From: Pontibacter korlensis
GTDB taxonomy: Bacteria > Bacteroidota > Bacteroidia > Cytophagales > Hymenobacteraceae
Assembly: GCF_000973725.1 (NCBI RefSeq)
Contig: NZ_CP009621.1
Coordinates: forward strand, 5,325,001 to 5,389,000
Reading direction: 5' to 3'
DNA: 64,000 nucleotides
Shown: one piece after another, positions 53,523-62,489 of the stretch
How the letters are laid out: each line of letters begins with the position of its first letter
Numbering within the stretch: the first letter of the stretch is position 1
The notes under the pieces: generated by a model
What the model saw: the letters and a program-made list of their open reading frames with translations, nothing else
The model's database searches: none
Told to the model about the DNA's origin: nothing
Translations under genes and position numbers: made by a program

Positions 53523-56500
53523 CTACAATGCTTTCTGGTCCTTGCCTAGATCCTTGATGCGGATGTTCCTGAACCACACCGTTGAACCATGCCCTAAGAA
53601 GCCTAGGTGGCCTTTTGCTCGCTTCAGTCCTGGGTGCTCTTTCCCGTCCAAGGTGCCGCTTTTGCTGGCTTCCGCAATATCGCCATCCAAAATGGTAGTG
53701 CCGTTGAGTATGACTTTCACTTTTGGTCCTTTCAAGATCACTTCCTGGTAGTTCCACTCCCCTACCGGCTTTAAGGCTCCTCGCTTGGCTGTAAGGACAC
53801 CATACACGGAGCCATGGTACTGGTAGTCCTCCAGGTCCCTGTAGATGTCAGCGTCATTGTCCAGAATTTGCAGCTCCATGCCCTCATAAGCCGCGTCCCC
53901 TTCTAGTGGGGCACGCACGCCGAGGCCATTGTTAGCGCCGGGTGTCAGCTTAAACTCAAAGCGGAAAATAAAGTCGCTATACTCCTGCTTGGTATAGAGG
54001 TTGCCGCCGCTGCCAAACTTAGGCTCACGCACCACCAGTACACCATCCTCTATCACGTAGTCAGTGGTGTTGCCTTGCCAGCTGTGCATGTTTGTACCAT
54101 CGAACAATACTTCAAACCCCTGCTTCTTCTCTTCGGCGCTTAGCTTAAACGGCTCCGGGCGTGGGATTTCGCGGATGAAAATATCACGGTAAGCAACTCT
54201 TGAGCCGTGAGCCTGAAGCTCTATTTGCTCTTCCGGGAAAATCGGCAAATCCCGGTTCCAGAAGTTCTCCAGCATTACGTTGTCTGTCACCAACTCTCCG
54301 TTCAGGTACACCGTCACCCGGTCCCCTTTCATCAGGATGCGAAAAGTGTTCCACTCGCCCAGCGCATTGTCAGCCACCTTCAGGGGCTTGCTCGGGTTTA
54401 CTTTGTTGTTGTACAGGCCACCGGAGCCTACCTGAGCGCCCACATCTACGCGGGAAGTATCCCAGATCTGCACCTGCGGGGTACCTCGCAGGTAAATACC
54501 GGCATCGCCTTCCTTATGGCCGTCATCGAAAATTTTCCAATCCACAAACATTTCGAAGTCCCCATACTTTTTAACCGTGGCAATGTTGTCGCCCTTACCT
54601 GTGAAGATCAATTCACCGTTCTCCACCACCCAGCTTTTCCGCATCTGCTCATCGGCCTGCTGCTGCTTCTGAGCCAGCGTCTTGCTGTCCATCTTGGCCC
54701 GCTCGATTGGGTTGGCCACTAAGCCTTTCCAGCCGGTCAGGTCTTTCCCGTTGAATAGCGGCACAAAGCCCTGGTCCTTCGGCATTTCTGCCAGGAACTT
54801 GCGCACCGATTCTTTCAGGTACTCACTGTCCGGCCCCTGCAGTACCTGGATGGTTTTGTTTAGATACTCACGCACCACATCTCCCTGAAATTCCTCGCTC
54901 GACAGTGCAATATTCATGACTGCATGCGCAGCCTGCTGCTGCAAAGCAGACTCATCCAGGTACTTGCCGGCGAACACCAGAGCCGGGAAGGTCCTATTCT
55001 TGCCTACTTCTGTAAGGATAAGCTGCCTCTGCTCAGTGGTCTTGGCAGCATTCATTGCCTTACGAAGCAGCAGCACCTTCTGCGGTGCCGGGTACTTGGA
55101 AAGACTCACGGTGCGGATATAGCCTTTTAGTGCCTGATCCAGGTAGGCAGTATTGCTTGCACTTACACTAATGTTGTAGAGTTCGGCTGCTGCGCTTGTA
55201 TCCGACCACTGCGAAAGCGCAGACAAGGCGGCTGTTCTAGTGTTGGCATCCCCGCTTTGGAAAGCCTGCGTAACAGCCTGAAGCGCCTGGTCTCCGCCTA
55301 CACTTGCCAATATGTTAAAGTAAGCAGGTCTGTTCTCTACAGGAGCCTTGTTCATCTCTTGCAGTACCAGTTCTGCTTTCTCGGCCTGGTTTTCATAGGC
55401 ATGTACTGCTGCCACAACGGCTTTCTGCACCTCATTAAGCTCTTCCGCTTGGGATGTTTCGTTCAGGAGGGTAAACAACTGCGGCAGGTTCTCTTTGCTG
55501 GCGATGCTGGCAAGTGCCTTTAGCGCAGCCATACGCACGGCAGTATTGCTGTGCTTTGCGTAAAGAAGCACCTCCTGAAACTTCCTGCTTTCACCACGGG
55601 CACCCAATACCGCTAACAGTTCTGCCTGCGCTACCACAGGCATTCTCGGCAAGGCCTGTGAGACTTTATCCGTCACACCATCGCCTTTCATGATCAGAAG
55701 AGCATTTCTGACGGCGACAGCTTCTTCCTCTCCACCTTTCCGCATGGCTTTCAGCAGGGAGGGCAGGGCCTCTTGCTGCCCCAGCTTACCGGCAGCACCA
55801 ATGGCGGCAAGCCTTACCTGCATCTTTTTGCTCTTCAAGGCTTTTTCAACTGCCGGCAAAGCGCTTTTCGCACCGTTATTGCCCAGCATGGTGATAATCT
55901 CCGCCTGTACCGCTGGGTCGGCTTTCTTCTGCTTTTTTACCCATATTGATGTGTTTTCAGTTGTCAGGTATGGACCGGCAAACATCAGGGCGGCAGCGCG
56001 ATATTCCTTGTTTGGATCTCCTGCTGCATCCACCAGAAGCCCCATACTTTGCTCTTTCTGTATGTCGCTCAAAAGCTTCAGAGCCGCTGTGCGCGTATGC
56101 ACCTGCTCATCAGTGGTGGTTTTGCCTAGTATTGATTGAGCAATGCGCACAGCCTGCTCCTGCTGTCCCTTCTCCGCCAGGCGTTTGGCATAAAGCAGAT
56201 AAGCTGCGACGGCATTGTCTTTGTCAAACTTATACTTATCCTCTTCCGCGGCCTTGCCCAGGGCAGCCTCGGCTGCCGGATCCGCAATGTTAGCCAAAGC
56301 ATAAAGTGCCAGCTTTCGCAGTTTTTCATTCTGGTTGTTAGCCATGGACATCAAAGGGCTAACGGCCCCCGGGTGGCGAGTATCTCCCAGTGCCTCTACC
56401 ATGGCCAATTGGCAATCACCCTGCGCACTTTGTAAGGCTTGCAGTAGTGCCTGACTGGCGGCAGGACTATTTATACTTGTAAGCGTTCTGGCGGCAGGAC

Positions 56501-56951
56501 CACAAAGGCGGCCATCACCTAGGTATCCCTGTAGGCAAGCTATAGACTCATCGTTCCCAACCATCTGTAGCTGCCTGATTAAAAAGGCCTTGTTCTCTTC
56601 ATGCCCAACCCCTTGAAGGGCCTTGCAATAAGCCTTGGCACTCATCCTTCTCCAATCCTCCCTCTCCGATCGCATGACGTAGGTAGAGAAACCACCTAAA
56701 GCATACTCTATACTGGTATTGTCTCCTTTACCAGGTGCTGACAGCATGCTGGCTATTTGCAGTATCCCCTCCTCTCCCATGGCAGCTACTTCCGCCATAC
56801 TTGCCTCCAGTTGCTTCTCGTCCTTAGCCGGCAGCTCTGCCAATAAGTCAGCGATTTTAGTTGAAAGGGTCCGCTGATCGTTTTTGCGTTGCCCCATAAC
56901 GGCTGTGCCTAGCAGAAGCAAGGCCAGGAGCATGAATGATGTTTTTCTCAT
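53523..56951 (-). CDS. HEAT-repeat protein with two 3-keto-disaccharide hydrolase domains
   Basis: A 1142-residue exported protein (signal MRKTSFMLLALLLLGTAVMG). Residues 30-720 are many HEAT-like repeats (for example AAARTLTSINSPAASQALLQ, VRLAAIGAAGKLGQQEALPS, VRMAALKALASIASKENLPQ). Two PF06439 domains follow: 728-928 (FVPLFNGKDLTGWKGLV) and 945-1137 (FEVLFDGTNMHSWQGNTTDY). This laminarin-binding-like fold was long called DUF1080 and is named 3-keto-disaccharide hydrolase in Pfam. The HEAT part is likely a scaffold. It lies between the GMC and Gfo/Idh/MocA genes with gaps of 72 and 61 bases, so the three form one operon. Confidence 0.92.
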   Translation of the reverse strand: MRKTSFMLLALLLLGTAVMGQRKNDQRTLSTKIADLLAELPAKDEKQLEASMAEVAAMGEEGILQIASMLSAPGKGDNTSIEYALGGFSTYVMRSEREDWRRMSAKAYCKALQGVGHEENKAFLIRQLQMVGNDESIACLQGYLGDGRLCGPAARTLTSINSPAASQALLQALQSAQGDCQLAMVEALGDTRHPGAVSPLMSMANNQNEKLRKLALYALANIADPAAEAALGKAAEEDKYKFDKDNAVAAYLLYAKRLAEKGQQEQAVRIAQSILGKTTTDEQVHTRTAALKLLSDIQKEQSMGLLVDAAGDPNKEYRAAALMFAGPYLTTENTSIWVKKQKKADPAVQAEIITMLGNNGAKSALPAVEKALKSKKMQVRLAAIGAAGKLGQQEALPSLLKAMRKGGEEEAVAVRNALLIMKGDGVTDKVSQALPRMPVVAQAELLAVLGARGESRKFQEVLLYAKHSNTAVRMAALKALASIASKENLPQLFTLLNETSQAEELNEVQKAVVAAVHAYENQAEKAELVLQEMNKAPVENRPAYFNILASVGGDQALQAVTQAFQSGDANTRTAALSALSQWSDTSAAAELYNISVSASNTAYLDQALKGYIRTVSLSKYPAPQKVLLLRKAMNAAKTTEQRQLILTEVGKNRTFPALVFAGKYLDESALQQQAAHAVMNIALSSEEFQGDVVREYLNKTIQVLQGPDSEYLKESVRKFLAEMPKDQGFVPLFNGKDLTGWKGLVANPIERAKMDSKTLAQKQQQADEQMRKSWVVENGELIFTGKGDNIATVKKYGDFEMFVDWKIFDDGHKEGDAGIYLRGTPQVQIWDTSRVDVGAQVGSGGLYNNKVNPSKPLKVADNALGEWNTFRILMKGDRVTVYLNGELVTDNVMLENFWNRDLPIFPEEQIELQAHGSRVAYRDIFIREIPRPEPFKLSAEEKKQGFEVLFDGTNMHSWQGNTTDYVIEDGVLVVREPKFGSGGNLYTKQEYSDFIFRFEFKLTPGANNGLGVRAPLEGDAAYEGMELQILDNDADIYRDLEDYQYHGSVYGVLTAKRGALKPVGEWNYQEVILKGPKVKVILNGTTILDGDIAEASKSGTLDGKEHPGLKRAKGHLGFLGHGSTVWFRNIRIKDLGKDQKAL

Positions 56952-57012
56952 GATATTAGCGCAGTATAAATCTAACCTATAACAGAATACCTTTTATTGA
57001 TTCACTTGATAA

Positions 57013-58287
57013 TCACACCAGTGTCCAGTCAGAACGCATCGGTTGGTATACCAAGCGATTTGCGCCTTCGTCGTTGATGAACTCCTGCTTTACAGGGTCG
57101 AACTTAAGAGAGCGTCCCAGGCGCAGGGCTGCCAGCCCCATATTTACAAGCGTGCAGGACCGGTGACCATTTTCCTCATTAAGAGCAAACTTTTGTCGGT
57201 TTTTAACAGCTTCCACAAAGTCTGTAACTTGTGGTACTGGATCAGGGAAAGCGGCTAGTTTCCTTTTGAGGTCAGGAATGTCGGAGCGGAAGCCCGGGAA
57301 GAGTTTTCCTTTAGGCCCCTCGATGTAAGGAATGTTTTCTTCCTTCCCCTCACCGTCCAGAATGATCTGGCAACCATCTTCATAGGTATAGATTATCTTG
57401 CGCCATGTACCTACAGCATCCGCATGTTGCTGCGGCGCGTCTATCTCCACGGATACAGGGCTGGTGTTGTCTTTGCCGAGAAAGTACTGGATGGGATCAA
57501 GGTAATGCTGTCCCATATCACCGAGCCCTCCACCATCGTAGTCCCAATAACCGCGGAACGTGCCGTGCACGCGATGCGGGTTGTACGGCTTATAGGGAGC
57601 AGGCCCCAGCCACATGTTGTAATCAAGTTCCTGTGGTACTGGCGCCGGCTCCAGATTGGTTTTACCTACCCAGTAGAACTTCCAGTCATAGCCGGTACCG
57701 CGGCCAACAGTCACTTTCAGAGGCCAGCCGAGCAAGCCACTGTCCACTAACTTTTTGATGGGCTTAACCGTGGTACCCATGCCGTAGAAGATATCATCGA
57801 ACCTAAACCAGGTATTCAGGCGGAAAATTCGCCCATGCTGCTGCACAGCCTCTACCACGCGCTTGCCCTCTCCGATGGTTCTTGTCATCGGCTTTTCGCA
57901 CCAGATATCCTTGCCGGCCCGGGCTGCATCCGCGGCCATTATACCATGCCAGTGCGGAGGAGTTGCGATGTGTACAATATCCACCTCAGGTAGCTGAATT
58001 AGTTCCCTGTAATCTGTAAAGGTCTTCACTCCGCTTCCCAATAGGTCTACCGCCTTTTTCAGGTGATACTGATCAACATCACATACGGCTACTACCCGGG
58101 TATCGCCATAAGGGAAATGGTTACGTCCCATAGCTCCCACCCCGATCACGCCTTTCGTAAGTTGATCACTGGGAGCCACATATCCTTTCCCCCCTAGGAC
58201 AAACCTTGGGACAATGGTAAAGGCGGCAAAAGCCATTGCAGACTTCTTTATGAAGTCTCGTCTTGATTTATCCTTGTCTGGCTTCAT
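57013..58287 (-). CDS. Tat-exported Gfo/Idh/MocA-family glycoside oxidoreductase
   Basis: A 424-residue oxidoreductase with a twin-arginine signal (KSRRDFIKKSAMAFAAFTIV). GVIGVGAMGRNHF (about 47-59) is the nucleotide loop and DIWCEKPMTRTIGEG the EKP motif (about 130). YDGGGLGDMGQHYLDPIQY holds the catalytic-site His expected in this family. Such exported enzymes use a non-dissociating NAD to oxidise and re-reduce glycosides. It is the first gene of the GMC/PF06439 operon and is preceded by a long AT-rich promoter region. Confidence 0.93.
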   Translation of the reverse strand: MKPDKDKSRRDFIKKSAMAFAAFTIVPRFVLGGKGYVAPSDQLTKGVIGVGAMGRNHFPYGDTRVVAVCDVDQYHLKKAVDLLGSGVKTFTDYRELIQLPEVDIVHIATPPHWHGIMAADAARAGKDIWCEKPMTRTIGEGKRVVEAVQQHGRIFRLNTWFRFDDIFYGMGTTVKPIKKLVDSGLLGWPLKVTVGRGTGYDWKFYWVGKTNLEPAPVPQELDYNMWLGPAPYKPYNPHRVHGTFRGYWDYDGGGLGDMGQHYLDPIQYFLGKDNTSPVSVEIDAPQQHADAVGTWRKIIYTYEDGCQIILDGEGKEENIPYIEGPKGKLFPGFRSDIPDLKRKLAAFPDPVPQVTDFVEAVKNRQKFALNEENGHRSCTLVNMGLAALRLGRSLKFDPVKQEFINDEGANRLVYQPMRSDWTLV

Positions 58288-59067
58288 GAGTATACATTTT
58301 TAGGTGCTGTTATAGTTTACACTTGTTTTTTCTAGAAGGGACAGATAAACGCCACCTGAGCCGGATTCAAAACCAAAGCTCCTCCAGGGATCCGGCTGAA
58401 GGCTGAAAATAAGGTTGCTTCTGCTGTGTAGGTCAGGCATGGCATTAACGTAGGAAGACTAACCTTAACAGCAGCACCAGGCAAAGCCATAGCTAGCATA
58501 GCAGGTTACCCACATAGCTCCCTCCACACAAGAGATGGCAGAAATCGAACCCCGGTAGGTGGCTTTGCCAAATTATTAATTATGCTATGGCTTCCAAGCT
58601 TAAATAAAAAATAAATTTTATTGTATGCAAATACTTAGTATATTATTTTAGCAAGTAATGAAAGAAAAAAGAACCGCCTAAAAATCTTATAGGCAAAGTC
58701 TAAGATAGGGGACTCACTATCCTTAGCAAGGATTGAACTGCCAGCACTTTTTATAACAAAGGCTTTTGCATCCAAATCTGAATCCCCAAGTCAGCCTTCA
58801 GACCCGCCACTCTTTCTCCATCGTGCCGGCGTCTCCACCGCCTTCCCTGGGCCATGCCAGTGAGAAGACCCCGCAGAATTACCTCGACAGCTTTGAGTCA
58901 GGGGCCAAGCCAAACATCACCGGTCTTAAGGGGTGATGCCCTTTCGCCTTGCCAGGTGTCTTGAACAGCAAAACTGTATGTGACCAAGTATTGGTAGGTG
59001 GCTGGCTCAGGCTATGTTGGTGCATGGGAAGGCATAACGGCCTAGAGTGAAACAGGCGGCACGCTCT
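58288..59067. other. gene-poor region, promoter of the 3-keto module
   Basis: About 780 bases. The part 58570-58660 is AT-rich (ATTATTAATTATG, TAAATAAAAAATAAATTTTA) and probably regulates the Gfo/Idh/MocA operon. The stretch 58780-58935 is GC-richer with one short plus-strand frame (ATCGTGCCGGCG region) that I cannot assign; it may be remnant coding DNA. Confidence 0.4.
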
Positions 59068-59834
59068 TTAGGCCCGGTTTCTTCCAGCCATTGAAAAGTT
59101 AAACATCTCCAGTCGCTCCAGGTAATACTTCCTGTACGTTTCCTTCAGGTCCTCCCGCAGGAAAGAGTGATCGAGCAGCTTGCGTACGGCAGTGCGGTCC
59201 TGTCGGAAAACATGCAGTATCCCGGCCATGCGCTTTTCCTGCAGGCCTATCCGGAGCCCAAATTCATAAAAGTCGTCAGAGGCATAAAAGCCGTTAGCCT
59301 GAAAGCCCTCAGTTTCATCATCAGCCGAGGAGAGTTCTCCTTTCAGGGCAAAGTACGAATCCTCCACGTGCAGGCGGGTGCAGATCAGCTCGTATGCCGG
59401 GCTCAGCACGTAATCACCGAAAGCTGCGTCAATGGGGGAGAAATTCTTCAGGTGCGCTTCGCCGTTCGGGAATAGGTAGTTAAACACAGTCAGGAAAACA
59501 GCTTTTCCAGCTCCACCCGGTAGGCAGGCAGTGTTGATTCGATGATACGGGGGATCTCCCCCTAGCTTCCCTCATATTCGAAGTCACTGCCGGTCGTGTG
59601 CTTGGTTTGGCCGGCAAGCCAGGCCGCATCGTCCTGTCTGTGCCTCATCCCGTCAGGCTTCACATCAAAGCGCCTGGTGATATAGGCTGGCTCCCCGTTC
59701 CGGAAAAGAACAAGGGCATTCTCTGCCACCTGGAGCTTGTATACCTGGCGGGCTGTCTGCATGGTCATATGCTCGTTGGCCGGCACCTGGTAGACCCCGT
59801 ACCAACAACACACCATTATATTTCCTGATGCCAA
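59068..59834 (-). pseudogene. hipA: HipA-type kinase toxin remnant
   Basis: Two minus-strand frames hold the C-terminal two thirds of a HipA kinase. The first part has NEHMTMQTARQVYKLQVAEN and AYITRRFDVKPDG, the second NYLFPNGEAHLKNFSPIDA (the catalytic loop, normally NxDxHxKNxS; here the Asp position reads Gly-Glu-Ala) and YELICTRLHVEDSYFAL. Between them an in-frame TAG (near 59571) and a one-base shift (near 59500) break the reading. The N-terminal third is absent and no HipB-like gene is nearby. It is a dead fragment of a type II toxin-antitoxin or related kinase gene. Confidence 0.85.
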
Positions 59835-60552
59835 AACTTAAGATGAAAGCCCAAGACAAAACAGTTGGCTAACGCAGGACGAGAAAAGCAATCATCATTT
59901 AACACCTACCGCCAAAAACAGAAGAACACGGGCAGTTTGCAATACCACTACACCGCTCAATCCTTTAACTTGGATTTGACAGGGAGTACATTACACCGTG
60001 GTCTTTCAGGCAGCAGATAACATTACTCATAAAGCCCTTACAACAAAAACAGTCAAACCAACAAGCTACCATAGCAAGATTCCTGAATGTTTAGCTAAGG
60101 CCTTTTGAACAGTAACCTTCAGATAAAGGCTAGTCAAAACTAAAACCAACACCTCCCTTAAGCACCATCACCTTCTTATTTTGTTGCAAGGAGCTGGGGC
60201 TAACTGTGACGCACGACACCTAACCATGGCTGCGGCACCTCCGGCACCGTACCTGTCCAGCACATTCGCCTAGCCTCCTAGCTTAGCTGCTTTAAAATTC
60301 ACCGCAGGGTCACAGTCAAATTCAAACCAAGGAACGGCTGTACAATAATAGCAACCGCCACTCTTCTTGCCTGGCAATTCCACAAACCCTGAAACTCCTG
60401 CCTTTGATGCACTCATCAAATCCTAAGTAATTACTTACATACAGGACACTACCGGATACTTCTTAAATATCTTATTCTTATTTTACTCACTAAAGCCTTT
60501 CTACCTTACAGGAAAACAAGGGCAACGGGCCTCAACTAAAGCAAAAAAGCAG
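59835..60552. other. gene-poor region before the permease gene
   Basis: About 720 bases with no recognisable gene, RNA or repeat. It separates the hipA remnant from the permease unit and should contain the latter's promoter. Confidence 0.4.
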
Positions 60553-61959
60553 ATGAAACAAAAACTTGCCACTCAATTGAACGCTATCAACGAGTATGAA
60601 AGGGAGCCAATTCCCCAGAGCAAGCTTAAAGGGTTAAAAAGCTTTGTTGGCATGTACGCCGGAGAGCATATAGCCGGAACCGAATTTGTGATAGGTCCCT
60701 TGTTTGTTGTTCATGGCGTCAGCGCGCCTGATCTTTTCCTGGGGCTGCTAGTAGGAAACCTCCTTGCGGTTCTAAGCTGGGCATTCCTTTGTGCCCCGAT
60801 TGCGGTGAAAGTACGCCTGACATTGTACTACCAGCTTGAGAAGATTTGCGGGCGCTACCTGGTGACAGGCTATAATATTGTAAATGCCCTGATGTTCTGC
60901 TTTCTGGCTGGCTCCATGATAGCAGTAGCCGCTACCGCAGCTGGTATACCTTTCGACATCGCAATGCCAGGCTTGACTGACTGGTATCCCAACAGCCTGA
61001 GCTGGGTGATAACAGTGCTACTTGTCGGGCTGGTAATTACTCTTATCGCGATTCTGGGCTATGAGCAGATTTCCAGGTTTGCAAATGTCTGTGCCCCCTG
61101 GATGATCCTGATTTTTGTGGCTGCAGCATTTGCCGTTATGCCTCAGCTAGGCATTACCTCTTTTAGTAGCTTCTGGGAGGTGGCCCAGACAAGAATCTGG
61201 ACAGGTGTACCAATGGAAGGTTTTAGCAAATTCACCTTCTGGCATGTCACCTTCTTTGCATGGTTTGCCAACATGGCCATGCACATAGGAATGGGAGACC
61301 TCTCCATTTTGCGTTATGCCAAGAAGTGGCAATATGGTTTTGCCTCTACCACCGGCATGTTTATTGGTCATGTGATGGCCTGGATATCTTCCGGTATCCT
61401 TTGTGCTGCCGCAGGCGGAGAGATTCCTCCTGGCCCGATTGCCTATAACAGTGTAGGCATAGCCGGAGCCATATGCGTCATGATTGCTGGCTGGACAACT
61501 GCCAACCCTACCATCTACAGGGCTGGGCTGGCCATCCAATCCATCATGCCTTCTGTTAAAAGATGGAAAGTGACCCTGATTGTAGGCTTGGTTACGACCA
61601 TAGCGGCCATGTTTCCGGCCCTGGTAATGAAGCTACTAGACTTTGTTGCCTTATATGGCCTGGTCCTGATGCCTATGGGGGCCATTATCTTTATTGACTT
61701 TTACGTGATCCCAAAACTTGGCTTAACCCGCAACTACGCAAGTGAGGCAAAAATAAAGTTCAACATAGCCGCAGGGGTAACCTGGTTATCGACACTGGCC
61801 CTATGCCTTTTCCTCAACTTTTACCAAGGTATAGATATATTCTTTTTAGGCCTGCCCGGTTGGTTTATCGCCGCTGCGCTGTACATCGTGCTTAGCAAGC
61901 TTTATCAGCGGAAGGCTGTGGAAGAGCCGCAGCTAAGGGTATCTGCAAAATCCTTCTAG
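60553..61959 (+). CDS. NCS1-type (cytosine/purine permease family) transporter
   Basis: A 468-residue membrane protein with about 12 helices. The start KGLKSFVGMYAGEHIAGTEFVIGPLFVVHG and the central WHVTFFAWFANMAMHIGMGDLS and AGWTTANPTIYRAGLAIQS match nucleobase:cation symporter 1 proteins. Known members carry cytosine, purines, hydantoin or thiamine. The gene is followed by a small membrane protein and then a deoxysugar aldolase/dehydrogenase in the same direction, so the true substrate may be a sugar or an intermediate rather than a nucleobase. The start with an upstream A-rich region is the first ATG. Confidence 0.88.
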   Translation: MKQKLATQLNAINEYEREPIPQSKLKGLKSFVGMYAGEHIAGTEFVIGPLFVVHGVSAPDLFLGLLVGNLLAVLSWAFLCAPIAVKVRLTLYYQLEKICGRYLVTGYNIVNALMFCFLAGSMIAVAATAAGIPFDIAMPGLTDWYPNSLSWVITVLLVGLVITLIAILGYEQISRFANVCAPWMILIFVAAAFAVMPQLGITSFSSFWEVAQTRIWTGVPMEGFSKFTFWHVTFFAWFANMAMHIGMGDLSILRYAKKWQYGFASTTGMFIGHVMAWISSGILCAAAGGEIPPGPIAYNSVGIAGAICVMIAGWTTANPTIYRAGLAIQSIMPSVKRWKVTLIVGLVTTIAAMFPALVMKLLDFVALYGLVLMPMGAIIFIDFYVIPKLGLTRNYASEAKIKFNIAAGVTWLSTLALCLFLNFYQGIDIFFLGLPGWFIAAALYIVLSKLYQRKAVEEPQLRVSAKSF

Positions 61960-61989
61960 TGCCTATTTCCAATTTTTAACTGGCTACTT

Positions 61990-62184
61990 ATGCGTACGAT
62001 CATAAAATTTATCTCTCTTGTGGGCCTACTTCTCACTGTACTGCCTGCGTTGTTGGTTTTTACTGGGACTATGGAGCAAAGCCACCACAAGATGCTGACA
62101 TTGGCAGGAACTGCACTGTGGTTCCTTACCGCTCCATTCTGGATGAACAGGAGTAAGCAGGAAGATGAGCACCCTGCCTCCTGA
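61990..62184 (+). CDS. small two-helix membrane protein
   Basis: A 64-residue protein made of two hydrophobic helices (residues 5-25 and 36-51) and a charged tail. It lies 30 bases after the permease stop and before the aldolase gene. I recognise no family with certainty, but such short proteins often sit beside transporters in Bacteroidota catabolic loci and may be accessory subunits. Confidence 0.65.
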   Translation: MRTIIKFISLVGLLLTVLPALLVFTGTMEQSHHKMLTLAGTALWFLTAPFWMNRSKQEDEHPAS

Positions 62185-62489
62185 TGCGCTCCCTATAAGC
62201 GGTCGGTATCACGCTTCCCATAGCCTATACCTGCCATGGAGGGCAGGATATGCCACCATGTCTGGGTATAAAGCAGCGGGCAAGGCAGATATTACTTATT
62301 ATATGATTCCAGTATACCAACAGGTGTACGTACTGCCTAGGGCCTAAACTTTATGGCGTTAGTACAGGACATTACAGGATAGATAACAGGGGGAATAGTA
62401 TCACTTTTGTTTTGCCTACTTCTGCGAGAAGATTCTTCTGGGGGGAAGCACGAAATCAAATCTAAACAGCAACGCAAAAAGATCTTATC
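62185..62489. other. gap before the aldolase gene
   Basis: About 300 bases. A frame of 60 codons from 62165 overlaps the previous gene and shows no family pattern; I do not count it as a gene. No strong terminator is visible, so read-through from the permease is possible. Confidence 0.4.

Noticed and set aside
58520..58570. tRNA-like T-loop (GGGGTTCGATTT on the minus strand)
   Set aside because: The flanking bases do not form a T-arm stem, and no acceptor or anticodon arm can be drawn.
62165..62347. 60-codon open frame overlapping the small membrane protein gene
   Set aside because: It overlaps a better-supported gene, has no recognisable pattern and no ribosome site.
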